From Nocardia carnea NBRC 14403 (lineage in GTDB: Bacteria; Actinomycetota; Actinomycetes; Mycobacteriales; Mycobacteriaceae): a stretch of DNA of 64,000 nt. Positions 50,599-57,831 of the stretch are shown piece after piece. Position 1 is the first letter of the stretch, and the number at the start of each line of letters is the position of its first letter. The DNA lies in NCBI RefSeq assembly GCF_000308515.1, contig NZ_BAFV01000070.1, positions 62,001-126,000 on the forward strand, written 5' to 3'. The notes beneath the pieces are model-generated. The model was not told the DNA's origin and made no database searches. It was given only the letters and a program-made list of their open reading frames with translations. The position numbers and the translations under genes are program-made.

Positions 50599-51117
50599 TC
50601 AGCCATCGAACTCGTCGATCTCCAGTCCCCAGTACACTTCCGTCCCCTCGCCGGAGGGAACTCCTCGTTCGCGCTCCACCGGCCTCACCATCGAGTCCGG
50701 TGTGGCGTAGCCATCCCGAACACCCGAGGAGGGCACGTTGTCGGCGAACGCATAAACGACGTCGCCTCGATTCATGAAGATCTGCACGTAGCCGTCGGAG
50801 CCTCCCGGCAGACCGACCCAATGGACATCTGTTCCGAGAGCATCATTCAACTCGCCACCGTCCTTCGACGCCGGAAAGCGGTACATCCGATCCCATGCGT
50901 CGAGTGGCAGATTCGCTCCGGCAATCACGTCACCGAGCCGGGCCGGCTCCGTGGACTCCCGGACCTGACGGAATGCAGCGTCAACTGCGACATCATCATG
51001 TATCACTTCCACACGGTCTCCGAGCACGAGACTGCAGCCGGTACCGAACGTCAGGACAGCAGCCGACAACACAGCGAACGGAAACAACTGCACTCGTACC
51101 CCACCTATCCACGCCAT
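50599..51117 (-). CDS. Putative lipoprotein, tandem paralogue B
   Basis: 172 residues. Hydrophobic signal with GTGC (Cys28), then VEVIHDDVAVDAAFRQVR, ARLGDVIAGANLPLDAWDRM, GTDVHWVGLPGGSDGYVQIF, DGYATPDSMVRPV. The gene just upstream (51151-51675) encodes a clear paralogue. The middle WDRMYxF and the DVxWxGLPG segment are shared. No known domain. GTG 51093 (8 codons in) is an alternative start with GGGG 5 bases before it. Confidence 0.75.
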   Translation of the reverse strand: MAWIGGVRVQLFPFAVLSAAVLTFGTGCSLVLGDRVEVIHDDVAVDAAFRQVRESTEPARLGDVIAGANLPLDAWDRMYRFPASKDGGELNDALGTDVHWVGLPGGSDGYVQIFMNRGDVVYAFADNVPSSGVRDGYATPDSMVRPVERERGVPSGEGTEVYWGLEIDEFDG

Positions 51118-51150
51118 TTATCCGAGCCTCCCTCGGAGATGCGCGGCAAC

Positions 51151-51675
51151 TCAGCCGGTTTCCTCGATCTCCAGGAACCAAACGGTCGTCGGCTCCCGAG
51201 TGAACTGATCGGGTTCAACTTCACTGACGGGCGTCACCGCCGACTCCGGCGTAGCGTATGCGTCCCGCCCCACACTGTGCCGTGGATACGTGTCCACATA
51301 CGCACCCACCGCTTCCCCATTGTTCATAAACACCTGCACAGCAGAGTCAGAGTCGCCGGGCAGACCCCGCCAATTGACATCGGTGCCGAGCTTTGAATTC
51401 ACTTCGTCACTGTCGACAGGCGAATGGAACGTATACATGCGGTCCCAGGAATCGAACGGTAGACCGGCAGAGTCAATCACATCACCCAATCGAGCCGGCA
51501 TACGCGAGTCCAGAACCTGCTGAAATGCCGCGTTCACCGAGGAATCGTCCTCGATCACCTCGATGCGATCGAAACTGAACCCACACCCCGGCAGAGCCAA
51601 TGCAGTTACGGCGGCCGCCGCGGCCGTACCTATCGCGACCCACCGATTACGACTCCGAACGCGCACTCGATTCAC
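51151..51675 (-). CDS. Putative lipoprotein, tandem paralogue A
   Basis: 174 residues. Lipobox ALPGC with Cys31; mature part IEVIEDDSSVNAAFQQVLDS, ARLGDVIDSAGLPFDSWDRM, GTDVNWRGLPGDSDSAVQVF, DAYATPESAVTPV. Nearly half of aligned positions agree with the downstream gene, 33 bases away, so this is a tandem duplication. GTG 51675 has GGAG 3 bases before it; a second GTG follows three codons on. Cell-surface protein of unknown role. Confidence 0.75.
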   Translation of the reverse strand: MNRVRVRSRNRWVAIGTAAAAAVTALALPGCGFSFDRIEVIEDDSSVNAAFQQVLDSRMPARLGDVIDSAGLPFDSWDRMYTFHSPVDSDEVNSKLGTDVNWRGLPGDSDSAVQVFMNNGEAVGAYVDTYPRHSVGRDAYATPESAVTPVSEVEPDQFTREPTTVWFLEIEETG

Positions 51676-51904
51676 CGGCTCCTCGATTCGATATCTGGGC
51701 GAAGAGTCATCGTCGACCACAGGCGAATCCGGCAAGAACTCGGCCCTGTCGTGGAGCCGAGGCGGCCCGCCGGGTAAACGGGCGGCGACAACCGCCGAAG
51801 AAACCCTCGAGGCAGCGCCCGGCCGCCGCGGCGGCGGTACCGCACGCGGCGGTGTCCCACTTCGCGCCGACGGCTCGGCGGATGACCCTGGTCGCAATAT
51901 AGAT

Positions 51905-51927
51905 TGCACACAACTTAGTTGCGTGCA
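51905..51927. promoter_or_regulatory. OhrR-type operator
   Basis: Arms TGCACACAACT and AGTTGCGTGCA around one base, ten of eleven positions paired. Contains a -35-like TTGCGT (51920-51925), 16 bases before CACTAT (51942-51947); the RNA would then start at the GTG 51955 of ohrR. Resembles OhrR sites of streptomycetes. Confidence 0.75.
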
Positions 51928-51954
51928 TTTGGATTGCGTGGCACTATCGGGAAC

Positions 51955-52398
51955 GTGGAAGAAGACCTGCTGCTGGACTCGCAAGTCTGCTTCGCGCTGT
52001 ACTCGGCGGCGCGAGTAGCGTCCAACGCCTATCGGGACGGGCTCGGCGAGCTCGGGCTCACCTACACCCAGTACGTCACTTTGCTGGCGTTGTGGGAGGA
52101 GGACGAGGTCACCGTCTCGGCGCTCGGCAAACGGTTGCGGCTGGACAGCGGGACATTGTCGCCGCTGCTGCGGCGGCTGCAGACGCTCGGGATCGTCGAG
52201 AAACGGCGTGCGGATGCCGACGAGCGGCTGGTCACCATCCACCTCACCGAGGCAGGCCGGCGTTTGCAGCCGCGGGTTGCCGCGGTGCAGCGCCGAGTTC
52301 AGCTGAAGTTCCAGATGTCCCCCGAAGAAGCCGTTCTGCTGCGTGATCTCGCTACCCGGTTCTGCGAATCGCAGACCCGGGACGACAAACAGGAATGA
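51955..52398 (+). CDS. ohrR: OhrR, MarR-family organic hydroperoxide sensor
   Basis: 147-residue repressor. The redox Cys is in DSQVCFALYSAARVA near the N terminus, the hallmark of OhrR; winged helix around 55-110 (TVSALGKRLRLDSGTLSPLL, ERLVTIHLTEAGR). Oxidation of the Cys by organic peroxides releases it from DNA. GTG 51955 fits a leaderless message. Followed at once by ohr. Confidence 0.94.
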   Translation: MEEDLLLDSQVCFALYSAARVASNAYRDGLGELGLTYTQYVTLLALWEEDEVTVSALGKRLRLDSGTLSPLLRRLQTLGIVEKRRADADERLVTIHLTEAGRRLQPRVAAVQRRVQLKFQMSPEEAVLLRDLATRFCESQTRDDKQE

Positions 52399-52406
52399 GG
52401 AATTCG

Positions 52407-52832
52407 ATGCCCGATATCGCCTACACCGCCGAAGCGATCTCCACCGGCGCCGGCCGCAACGGCCGGACCCGCACTCCGGACGGGCGGATCGACCTGCAAC
52501 TGGCCATGCCCAAAGAAATGGGTGGCAGCGGTGACGGCGCCAACCCGGAGCAGTTGTTCGCCGCCGGTTACGCCGCCTGCTTCCACTCCGCACTGCAACT
52601 CGTGGCCCGCACGAAGAAGGTCGAAATCGGCGACTCCAGTGTCGGCGCCCGGGTCGGTATCGGCCCCAACGGCAGCGGCGGGTTCGGCCTGGCCGTCACC
52701 CTGGAGGTCGTCATCCCCACCCTCGACCATGCCGCCGCCCAGGAACTCGCCGACGCCGCCCACCAGGTGTGCCCCTACTCGAATGCGGTGCGCGGCAATA
52801 TCGACGTCGATGTGGTCGTCACCGACGACTGA
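52407..52832 (+). CDS. ohr: Organic hydroperoxide resistance protein Ohr
   Basis: 141-residue thiol peroxidase of the OsmC/Ohr fold; reduces lipid and other organic hydroperoxides. Catalytic Cys pair in AAGYAACFHSAL and HQVCPYSNAV; the N-terminal Arg segment and PEQLFAAG are conserved. ATG 52407 has GAGGA 5 bases upstream; an earlier ATG 52395 lies just before the ohrR stop. Cotranscribed with ohrR. Confidence 0.95.
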   Translation: MPDIAYTAEAISTGAGRNGRTRTPDGRIDLQLAMPKEMGGSGDGANPEQLFAAGYAACFHSALQLVARTKKVEIGDSSVGARVGIGPNGSGGFGLAVTLEVVIPTLDHAAAQELADAAHQVCPYSNAVRGNIDVDVVVTDD

Positions 52833-52872
52833 AGGGTCGCCCGGACCGGCGGAGCCCGATACCGTCGGGATC

Positions 52873-53760
52873 ATGAGTTCCAACCATTGGACCGCGGCCG
52901 ACCTGCCCGCGCTCGACGGCCGAACCGTCATCGTCACCGGCGCGAACAGCGGCGTGGGGTTCGGTACCGCCACCGCGTTCGCCCGCGCCGGGGCACATAC
53001 CGTGCTCGCCGTCCGTGACCTCGACCGTGGGGCCGAGGCCGCGCGGCGGATCGGTGGCAGTAACGAGGTGCGCCGGCTCGACCTCGCCGATCTTTCGTCA
53101 GTGCGTGCGTTCGCCGACGCCTGGGACGGGGAGGTCGCGATCCTCGTGAACAACGCCGGGGTCGCGATGGTGCCCGAATCGCGGACGGCGGACGGGTTCG
53201 AAATGCAGTTCGGCACCAACCATCTCGGACATTTCGCGCTCACCAATCTACTGCTGCCGCATATCACCGACCGCGTGGTGACACTGTCTTCCGGTTTGCA
53301 CCGCTCGGGCACCATCGACTTCGACGATCTCGATTTCGGGAAACGCGGATACAACCCGGTGAAGGCCTATGCCCGCACCAAACTCGCGAACCTGCTGTTC
53401 ACCCTCGAGCTCGAACGCCGGCTGCGGCGGGCCGGTTCGGATATCCGGTCGACGGCAGCGCACCCCGGTTACGCGGCCACCGAACTCGGCACCCGGGACC
53501 GCAACAAGTACCTGGTCGGGATCGTGCACCTCGCGGGCCGGGTCCTTGCCCAGACACCGGAACAGGCCGCCCGCACCACCTTGTTCGCCGCCACCCAGGA
53601 CCTTCCCGGAGCGAGCTATATCGGGCCGGACGGCCGCGGCGAACTTCACGGTTATCCCGCATTGGTCGGCCGTTCGGCCGGAGCGAGTGATGTGCGAACC
53701 GCGGAACGGCTGTGGGATGTCTCCGAAGAACTCACCGGGGTCTCGTTCGGACTGGGCTGA
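52873..53760 (+). CDS. SDR-family oxidoreductase
   Basis: 295-residue short-chain dehydrogenase like protochlorophyllide-reductase/retinol-dehydrogenase types. Cofactor loop TGANSGVGFGTA; NNAG; catalytic Ser in TLSSGLHRSG and the YARTK pair (Tyr, Lys). Follows ohr by 40 bases and may share its transcript, though a separate promoter is possible. Substrate unknown. Confidence 0.9.
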   Translation: MSSNHWTAADLPALDGRTVIVTGANSGVGFGTATAFARAGAHTVLAVRDLDRGAEAARRIGGSNEVRRLDLADLSSVRAFADAWDGEVAILVNNAGVAMVPESRTADGFEMQFGTNHLGHFALTNLLLPHITDRVVTLSSGLHRSGTIDFDDLDFGKRGYNPVKAYARTKLANLLFTLELERRLRRAGSDIRSTAAHPGYAATELGTRDRNKYLVGIVHLAGRVLAQTPEQAARTTLFAATQDLPGASYIGPDGRGELHGYPALVGRSAGASDVRTAERLWDVSEELTGVSFGLG

Positions 53761-53862
53761 ATCGACCACCGCACCCGGTGACGCGGTCCGACTGCGCCGC
53801 GGACCGCGTCATCGGCATACGCACTGCCGTACCCCTGGGAGTTCAGGTGATTCGGTCGAGCC

Positions 53863-54186
53863 TCACAGGTCGCCGGACATCCGGCCGTACACGATCAGCA
53901 GGATCACGTTCGCTACCGCTATTCCGATGGATGCCACCCACTGCCGCGGCCCATCCCTGCGCATTACCAGCACCGAAGCGGTGACTCCCGCGGTGCCCGC
54001 CGCGCAATAACCGATCCGCCATCCCATGTGCTCGGACGTCAGTCCCATCACCAGCGTGAACAACGAGAGCACGATGGACGCCACCAGTAGCTCATGGCGT
54101 AGCCATCCTTCGGAAAGCCTGGTGCCCAACGCTACAACCGCGGCAACCACCCGGTCGGTACGTCTAGAACGTCTTGTATCAGCCAT
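53863..54186 (-). CDS. Small hypothetical membrane protein
   Basis: 107 residues with three hydrophobic helices (LLVASIVLSLFTLVMGL, IGYCAAGTAGVTASVLVM, WVASIGIAVANVILLIVYG) and a basic head (DTRRSRRTDR). ATG 54186. I do not recognise the family. Confidence 0.7.
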   Translation of the reverse strand: MADTRRSRRTDRVVAAVVALGTRLSEGWLRHELLVASIVLSLFTLVMGLTSEHMGWRIGYCAAGTAGVTASVLVMRRDGPRQWVASIGIAVANVILLIVYGRMSGDL

Positions 54187-54501
54187 GCACGCCCCTTCTC
54201 ATGGGCGGGGCCGTAATTCGTCTGCCCCGCTGCGCAACGAACCCGAACTACCGAAAGCACCGATCGCAAACGCCGATTGTGATCGAACAACGGGCGTGAG
54301 CCGGGTCGTCCCACCTGAGACCGAACCGCCTCACAACCTACCGACCACACTCGCTGCCTGGGCCTTCTTCGAGTTCTTTCGTTCCGGGCGGTGACGCGTT
54401 ACCGATGCGGCACATCAGGACCGGCCCTCGCAACGAACTGGTCCCGGCACTCGGCGCCGGTGCCCTGTTTGCTGCCGTGCACCGGCGTGCACCGGCGCGG
54501 C
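54187..54501. other. 315-base region without a gene
   Basis: Upstream of the small membrane protein gene and downstream of the SnoaL gene, both on the minus strand. Holds a GTGCACCGGC direct repeat near 54477-54496 and a GC-rich dyad near 54450; no frame looks coding. Confidence 0.4.
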
Positions 54502-54921
54502 TCAGGGGGTGCAGGCCTGGGCGATGGAAACGCTGTTCTCGTAGAGGTGGTGGCGGGTGATCCGGCCGTTCTCGACGGTCAGCCGCAGGGCGAACGGGCC
54601 CTCGAAGGTTTTTCCGGTGGCGCGCACCCGGCCGGCGAGATGACCGAACAGGACCGCGTCCGTTCCGTCGACCAGGAAGGTGTCGATTTCGGCGCGGGCG
54701 TCCTCGGCGACCACATGTGCCATCAGTTCATCGAACTGGGCGGCGCATTCGGCGGCGGTGCGGCGCGGTTTGATCCAGGGCACCACGGGATTCGCTGCCA
54801 GCTGCCAATCGACCTCGTCGGCGAACAGCGCGGTGAGAGCCGCGGTATCGGCGGTGGAGCGGGCCGCGAGGAACTTCTCGACGGTGGCGCGGGTGGTGTC
54901 GGCAACGACGGTTTCGGTCAT
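54502..54921 (-). CDS. SnoaL-like/NTF2-fold protein, copy 3
   Basis: 139-residue NTF2-like protein (TVEKFLAARSTADTAALTAL, DEVDWQLAANPVVPWIKPRR, GKTFEGPFALRLTVENGRIT, YENSVSIAQAC). Related in fold to the genes at 24448 and 32381. Its upstream region contains TTACCT-GAG-AGGTAA, 60 bases before the ATG, the same core as the operator at 24365. Ligand or reaction unknown. Confidence 0.85.
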   Translation of the reverse strand: MTETVVADTTRATVEKFLAARSTADTAALTALFADEVDWQLAANPVVPWIKPRRTAAECAAQFDELMAHVVAEDARAEIDTFLVDGTDAVLFGHLAGRVRATGKTFEGPFALRLTVENGRITRHHLYENSVSIAQACTP

Positions 54922-54981
54922 CGGGTTCTCCTGCTTTCGTTTGCTACACCCGATATTCGCAGCGCGCGGTGCGTGTGGCGA

Positions 54982-54996
54982 TTACCTGAGAGGTAA
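54982..54996. promoter_or_regulatory. Palindrome upstream of SnoaL copy 3
   Basis: TTACCT-GAG-AGGTAA, a perfect 6-3-6 palindrome with the same half-sites and spacing as 24365-24381. No regulator gene of the MmyB type is adjacent, so control from a distance is implied. Confidence 0.7.
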
Positions 54997-55106
54997 AGCA
55001 TTCCATGCAGAGCTGTGACGGTCAGGTCCAGCGCCCCGATCCGACGTAACCGCCCGGAGCTGGGGACCCGAGTCCTGGAGTGGACCGGATCGGTTACGTG
55101 GCCGCG

Positions 55107-55709
55107 TCAGCGCCGGGCGTCGAGGGCTTCGTGCAGGGTGGCGGCCCACTGGTGGATGATTTGTTTCCGGCGGGCGGAATCGTCGGTCAGGACATCGGCC
55201 AGGCCGAGGCCGCGGGCGAGGTCGAGGGTGGCCTGGACCAGGTGGTGGGTTACCGGGTCGGAATCGTCGACGCCGAGGGCTTCGACGGCGCGGCGGTGGG
55301 CGCCGCGGCCGAAACGGGCTTCCAAGGGGACTATTCGTTCGCGCAGTGCCGGGTCGGCGGCGGCGTGGGTCCACACCTGCAGGGCCGCTTTGAAGAGGGG
55401 GCTGGTGTAGGACTCGACCAGACCCGCGACGACCGCTTCGGTACGGGCCGGGCCGGGTTCGGTGACCGCCGCCTTCATCGCCTGATCCGTGCGGGTGTCG
55501 AACATGTAGGTGAGGGCGGCGGTGATCAGGTCTTCCCTGGTGGGGAAATGGTGTTGGGCGGCGCCGCGGGAGACCCCGGCGCGTTCGGCGACCACCGAGA
55601 CCGTTGCGGCCGCCCAGCCCTTCTCGGCCAGACAGTCGATGGTCGCCTCGAGGAGCCGCTGCCGGGTGGCCCGGCTGCGGTCCTGTTTGGGTTCGTTCGG
55701 TGTCGCCAT
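55107..55709 (-). CDS. TetR/AcrR family regulator of the acyl-CoA operon
   Basis: 200-residue repressor: helix-turn-helix about 12-60 (TRQRLLEATIDCLAEKGWAA, VAERAGVSRGAAQHHFPTRE) and a helical ligand domain. Last gene of the long minus-strand operon, 6 bases after the enoyl-CoA hydratase gene, so probably a feedback regulator sensing a pathway acyl-CoA. Confidence 0.9.
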   Translation of the reverse strand: MATPNEPKQDRSRATRQRLLEATIDCLAEKGWAAATVSVVAERAGVSRGAAQHHFPTREDLITAALTYMFDTRTDQAMKAAVTEPGPARTEAVVAGLVESYTSPLFKAALQVWTHAAADPALRERIVPLEARFGRGAHRRAVEALGVDDSDPVTHHLVQATLDLARGLGLADVLTDDSARRKQIIHQWAATLHEALDARR

Positions 55710-55715
55710 AACGGT

Positions 55716-56606
55716 CTATTCTGCCGAGCGCGATTCCGCTGCCCGGCCCGCGGAGTCGGCGGAGTCCGGTGGGGACGGATTCTGTCGTGCGGTGGCAGGC
55801 TCGGTCGGCGGCGCGCTCGGTTCGGCGGCCCACCGGGGTGGCCGGCGCTGGAGAAACGCCGTCATCCCTTCGATCACCTCCGGTGTACCGAAGAAACGGC
55901 CCGAGCGCTGCGCCAACTCCTCAGCACTGCGATCGAATTCGGCCAGCACCGCGGCGGTGGTGAGGCGTTTGCTCTCGGCGAGCCCCTGGGGCGAGCCCTG
56001 CCGGAGTTCGGCCAGCACACCCGTTACTGCCGCCGATGGATCATCGGCGGCGAGGGTGATGAGGCCGATACGTTCGGCGGTATCGGCATCGAACTTCTCG
56101 CCGGTCAGGAAGTAGCGGTCGGCGGCGCGGGCGATCAGCTTGGGCAACAGGGTCAGGGAGATGACGAAAGGTGCCAAACCGAGCCGGGCCTCGGTGAGCG
56201 CGAAACTGCTGCCGCGGCCCGCGACGGCGATATCGCAGGCCGCGAGCAACCCCATACCGCCGGCCCGGACATGTCCGTCCACCCGGGCAACCACCGGTTT
56301 CGGCAGTTCCAGGACCGTGCGCAGCACCCGGACCATCCACTGGGTGCGGATATCGGCCGCCGCGGCCGGGTCCGCATCCACCGCCTCCTTCAGGTCGGCG
56401 CCCGCACAGAAGGTGTTGCCGGTGTGGGTGAGCACCACACCGCGCACGGCCGCATCGCCGGCCGCGCGCTCGAACCCTTCCAGAAGCTGGGTCACCAGCG
56501 CGGAGGAGATGGCGTTGCGGTTGTGCGGGGAGTCGAGCGTGAGAGTCGCGAACCCGTCCTCGACGGCGTAGCGGACGACTCGATCGACACGATCGGTTCC
56601 AGTCAC
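55716..56606 (-). CDS. Enoyl-CoA hydratase/isomerase family protein
   Basis: 296-residue crotonase-fold protein: LDSPHNRNAISSALVTQLLE, NTFCAGADLKEA (oxyanion-hole part), GHVRAGGMGLLAACDIAV, and EARLGLAPFVISLTLLPKL. The end (after PPRWAAEPSAPP) is a 35-residue Pro/Ser/Ala-rich tail not usual for the family. Probably the methylglutaconyl-CoA-hydratase-like step. GTG 56606; 62 bases after the dehydrogenase gene. Confidence 0.88.
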   Translation of the reverse strand: MTGTDRVDRVVRYAVEDGFATLTLDSPHNRNAISSALVTQLLEGFERAAGDAAVRGVVLTHTGNTFCAGADLKEAVDADPAAAADIRTQWMVRVLRTVLELPKPVVARVDGHVRAGGMGLLAACDIAVAGRGSSFALTEARLGLAPFVISLTLLPKLIARAADRYFLTGEKFDADTAERIGLITLAADDPSAAVTGVLAELRQGSPQGLAESKRLTTAAVLAEFDRSAEELAQRSGRFFGTPEVIEGMTAFLQRRPPRWAAEPSAPPTEPATARQNPSPPDSADSAGRAAESRSAE

Positions 56607-56668
56607 GGGAGCCTGCCTTTACGTTACGGGGTGGGAGGCCGGTAGCGACCCGGTGGGACGGATATCGC

Positions 56669-57829
56669 TCAGTAGGACTTCGGCAGTCCCAGCGAATGCT
56701 GGGCGACGAAGTTGAGGATCATTTCCCGGCTCACCGGGGCGATACGCGCGATCCGGGCCGCACCGAGCATGGCGGCCAGGCCGTATTCGTTGGTGAGCCC
56801 GGAACCGCCGTGGGTCTGGATGGCCTGATCCAGTGCTTTGATACTGGCTTCGGCGGCGGCATATTTCGCCATATTGGCGGCCTCGGCGGCGCCCATTTCG
56901 TCGCCCGCGTCGTAGAGGGTGGCGGCCTTGAGCATCATCAACCGGGCCAGTTCGACCTCGATCTTCACCTGGGCCAGCGGATGCGCGATTCCCTGGTGGG
57001 CACCTATCGGGGATTTCCATACGGTGCGTTCCTTGGCGTATTCGACGGCCCGGTCGATGGCGTAACGACCGATTCCGACGGCCATCGCCGCGCCCATGAT
57101 GCGTTCCGGGTTCAGGCCCGCGAACAGCTGCATGAGGGCCGCGTCCTCCTTGCCGACGAGGGCGGTGGCGGGGAGCCGGACATCGTCGAGGAACAGGGTG
57201 AACTGGTGGTCCGGTTCGATGATGTCCATTTCCTGCGGGGTCTTTTCGAACCCGGGAGCGTCGGTGGGGACGATGAACAGCGCAGGCTTGAGCTTGCCGG
57301 TCTTGTGGTCGGAGGTGCGGGCCACGATCAGCACGGCCTCGGCCTGATCGACTCCGGAGATGAAGATTTTGCGACCGGTGAGCAGCCAATCGTCACCGTC
57401 ACGGCGGGCAGTGGTGGTGATCTGATGCGAATTGGAGCCGGCGTCGGGTTCGGTGATACCGAAAACCATTTTGGCCGAACCGTCGGCGAGTTTCGGCAGC
57501 CATTCCGACTTCTGCGCGTCGGTGCCGTATTTGGTGATGATGGTGCCGCAGATGGCGGGCGAGACCACCATGAGCAACAGGCCGGCACCCTGCGCGGACA
57601 GTTCCTCCATCACCAGCGCCAGCTCGTACATACCGGCGCCGCCGCCACCGTATTCCTCCGGCAGGTTCACGCCGAGGAAACCGAGGCCGCCCGCCTCCTG
57701 CCAGAGTTCGTCGAGCGGCTCGTTGTTACGTGCCTTGGGCAGTACATAGTCGCGGTAACTGTATTTCGCGGCCAGCGCGGCTACGGCGGACCGCAGCTCT
57801 TTGCGTTCGTCGGTTTCGATGAAGCTCAT
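56669..57829 (-). CDS. Acyl-CoA dehydrogenase (first copy)
   Basis: 386-residue FAD enzyme. FGITEPDAGSNSHQITTTAR is the flavin-binding signature, GRKIFISG follows, and the C-terminal GGSGLTNEYGLAAMLGAARI holds the usual end. Oxidises an acyl-CoA to the enoyl form. ATG 57829 has AGGAG 5 bases upstream and follows the carboxylase alpha gene after 2 bases. Confidence 0.92.
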   Translation of the reverse strand: MSFIETDERKELRSAVAALAAKYSYRDYVLPKARNNEPLDELWQEAGGLGFLGVNLPEEYGGGGAGMYELALVMEELSAQGAGLLLMVVSPAICGTIITKYGTDAQKSEWLPKLADGSAKMVFGITEPDAGSNSHQITTTARRDGDDWLLTGRKIFISGVDQAEAVLIVARTSDHKTGKLKPALFIVPTDAPGFEKTPQEMDIIEPDHQFTLFLDDVRLPATALVGKEDAALMQLFAGLNPERIMGAAMAVGIGRYAIDRAVEYAKERTVWKSPIGAHQGIAHPLAQVKIEVELARLMMLKAATLYDAGDEMGAAEAANMAKYAAAEASIKALDQAIQTHGGSGLTNEYGLAAMLGAARIARIAPVSREMILNFVAQHSLGLPKSY

Positions 57830-57831
57830 TG

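Noticed and set aside
42208..51675. Prophage or integrative element covering the accessory region
   Set aside because: No integrase, transposase, terminase, tRNA target or flanking repeats seen; only toxin-antitoxin and regulator genes, which also occur outside mobile elements.
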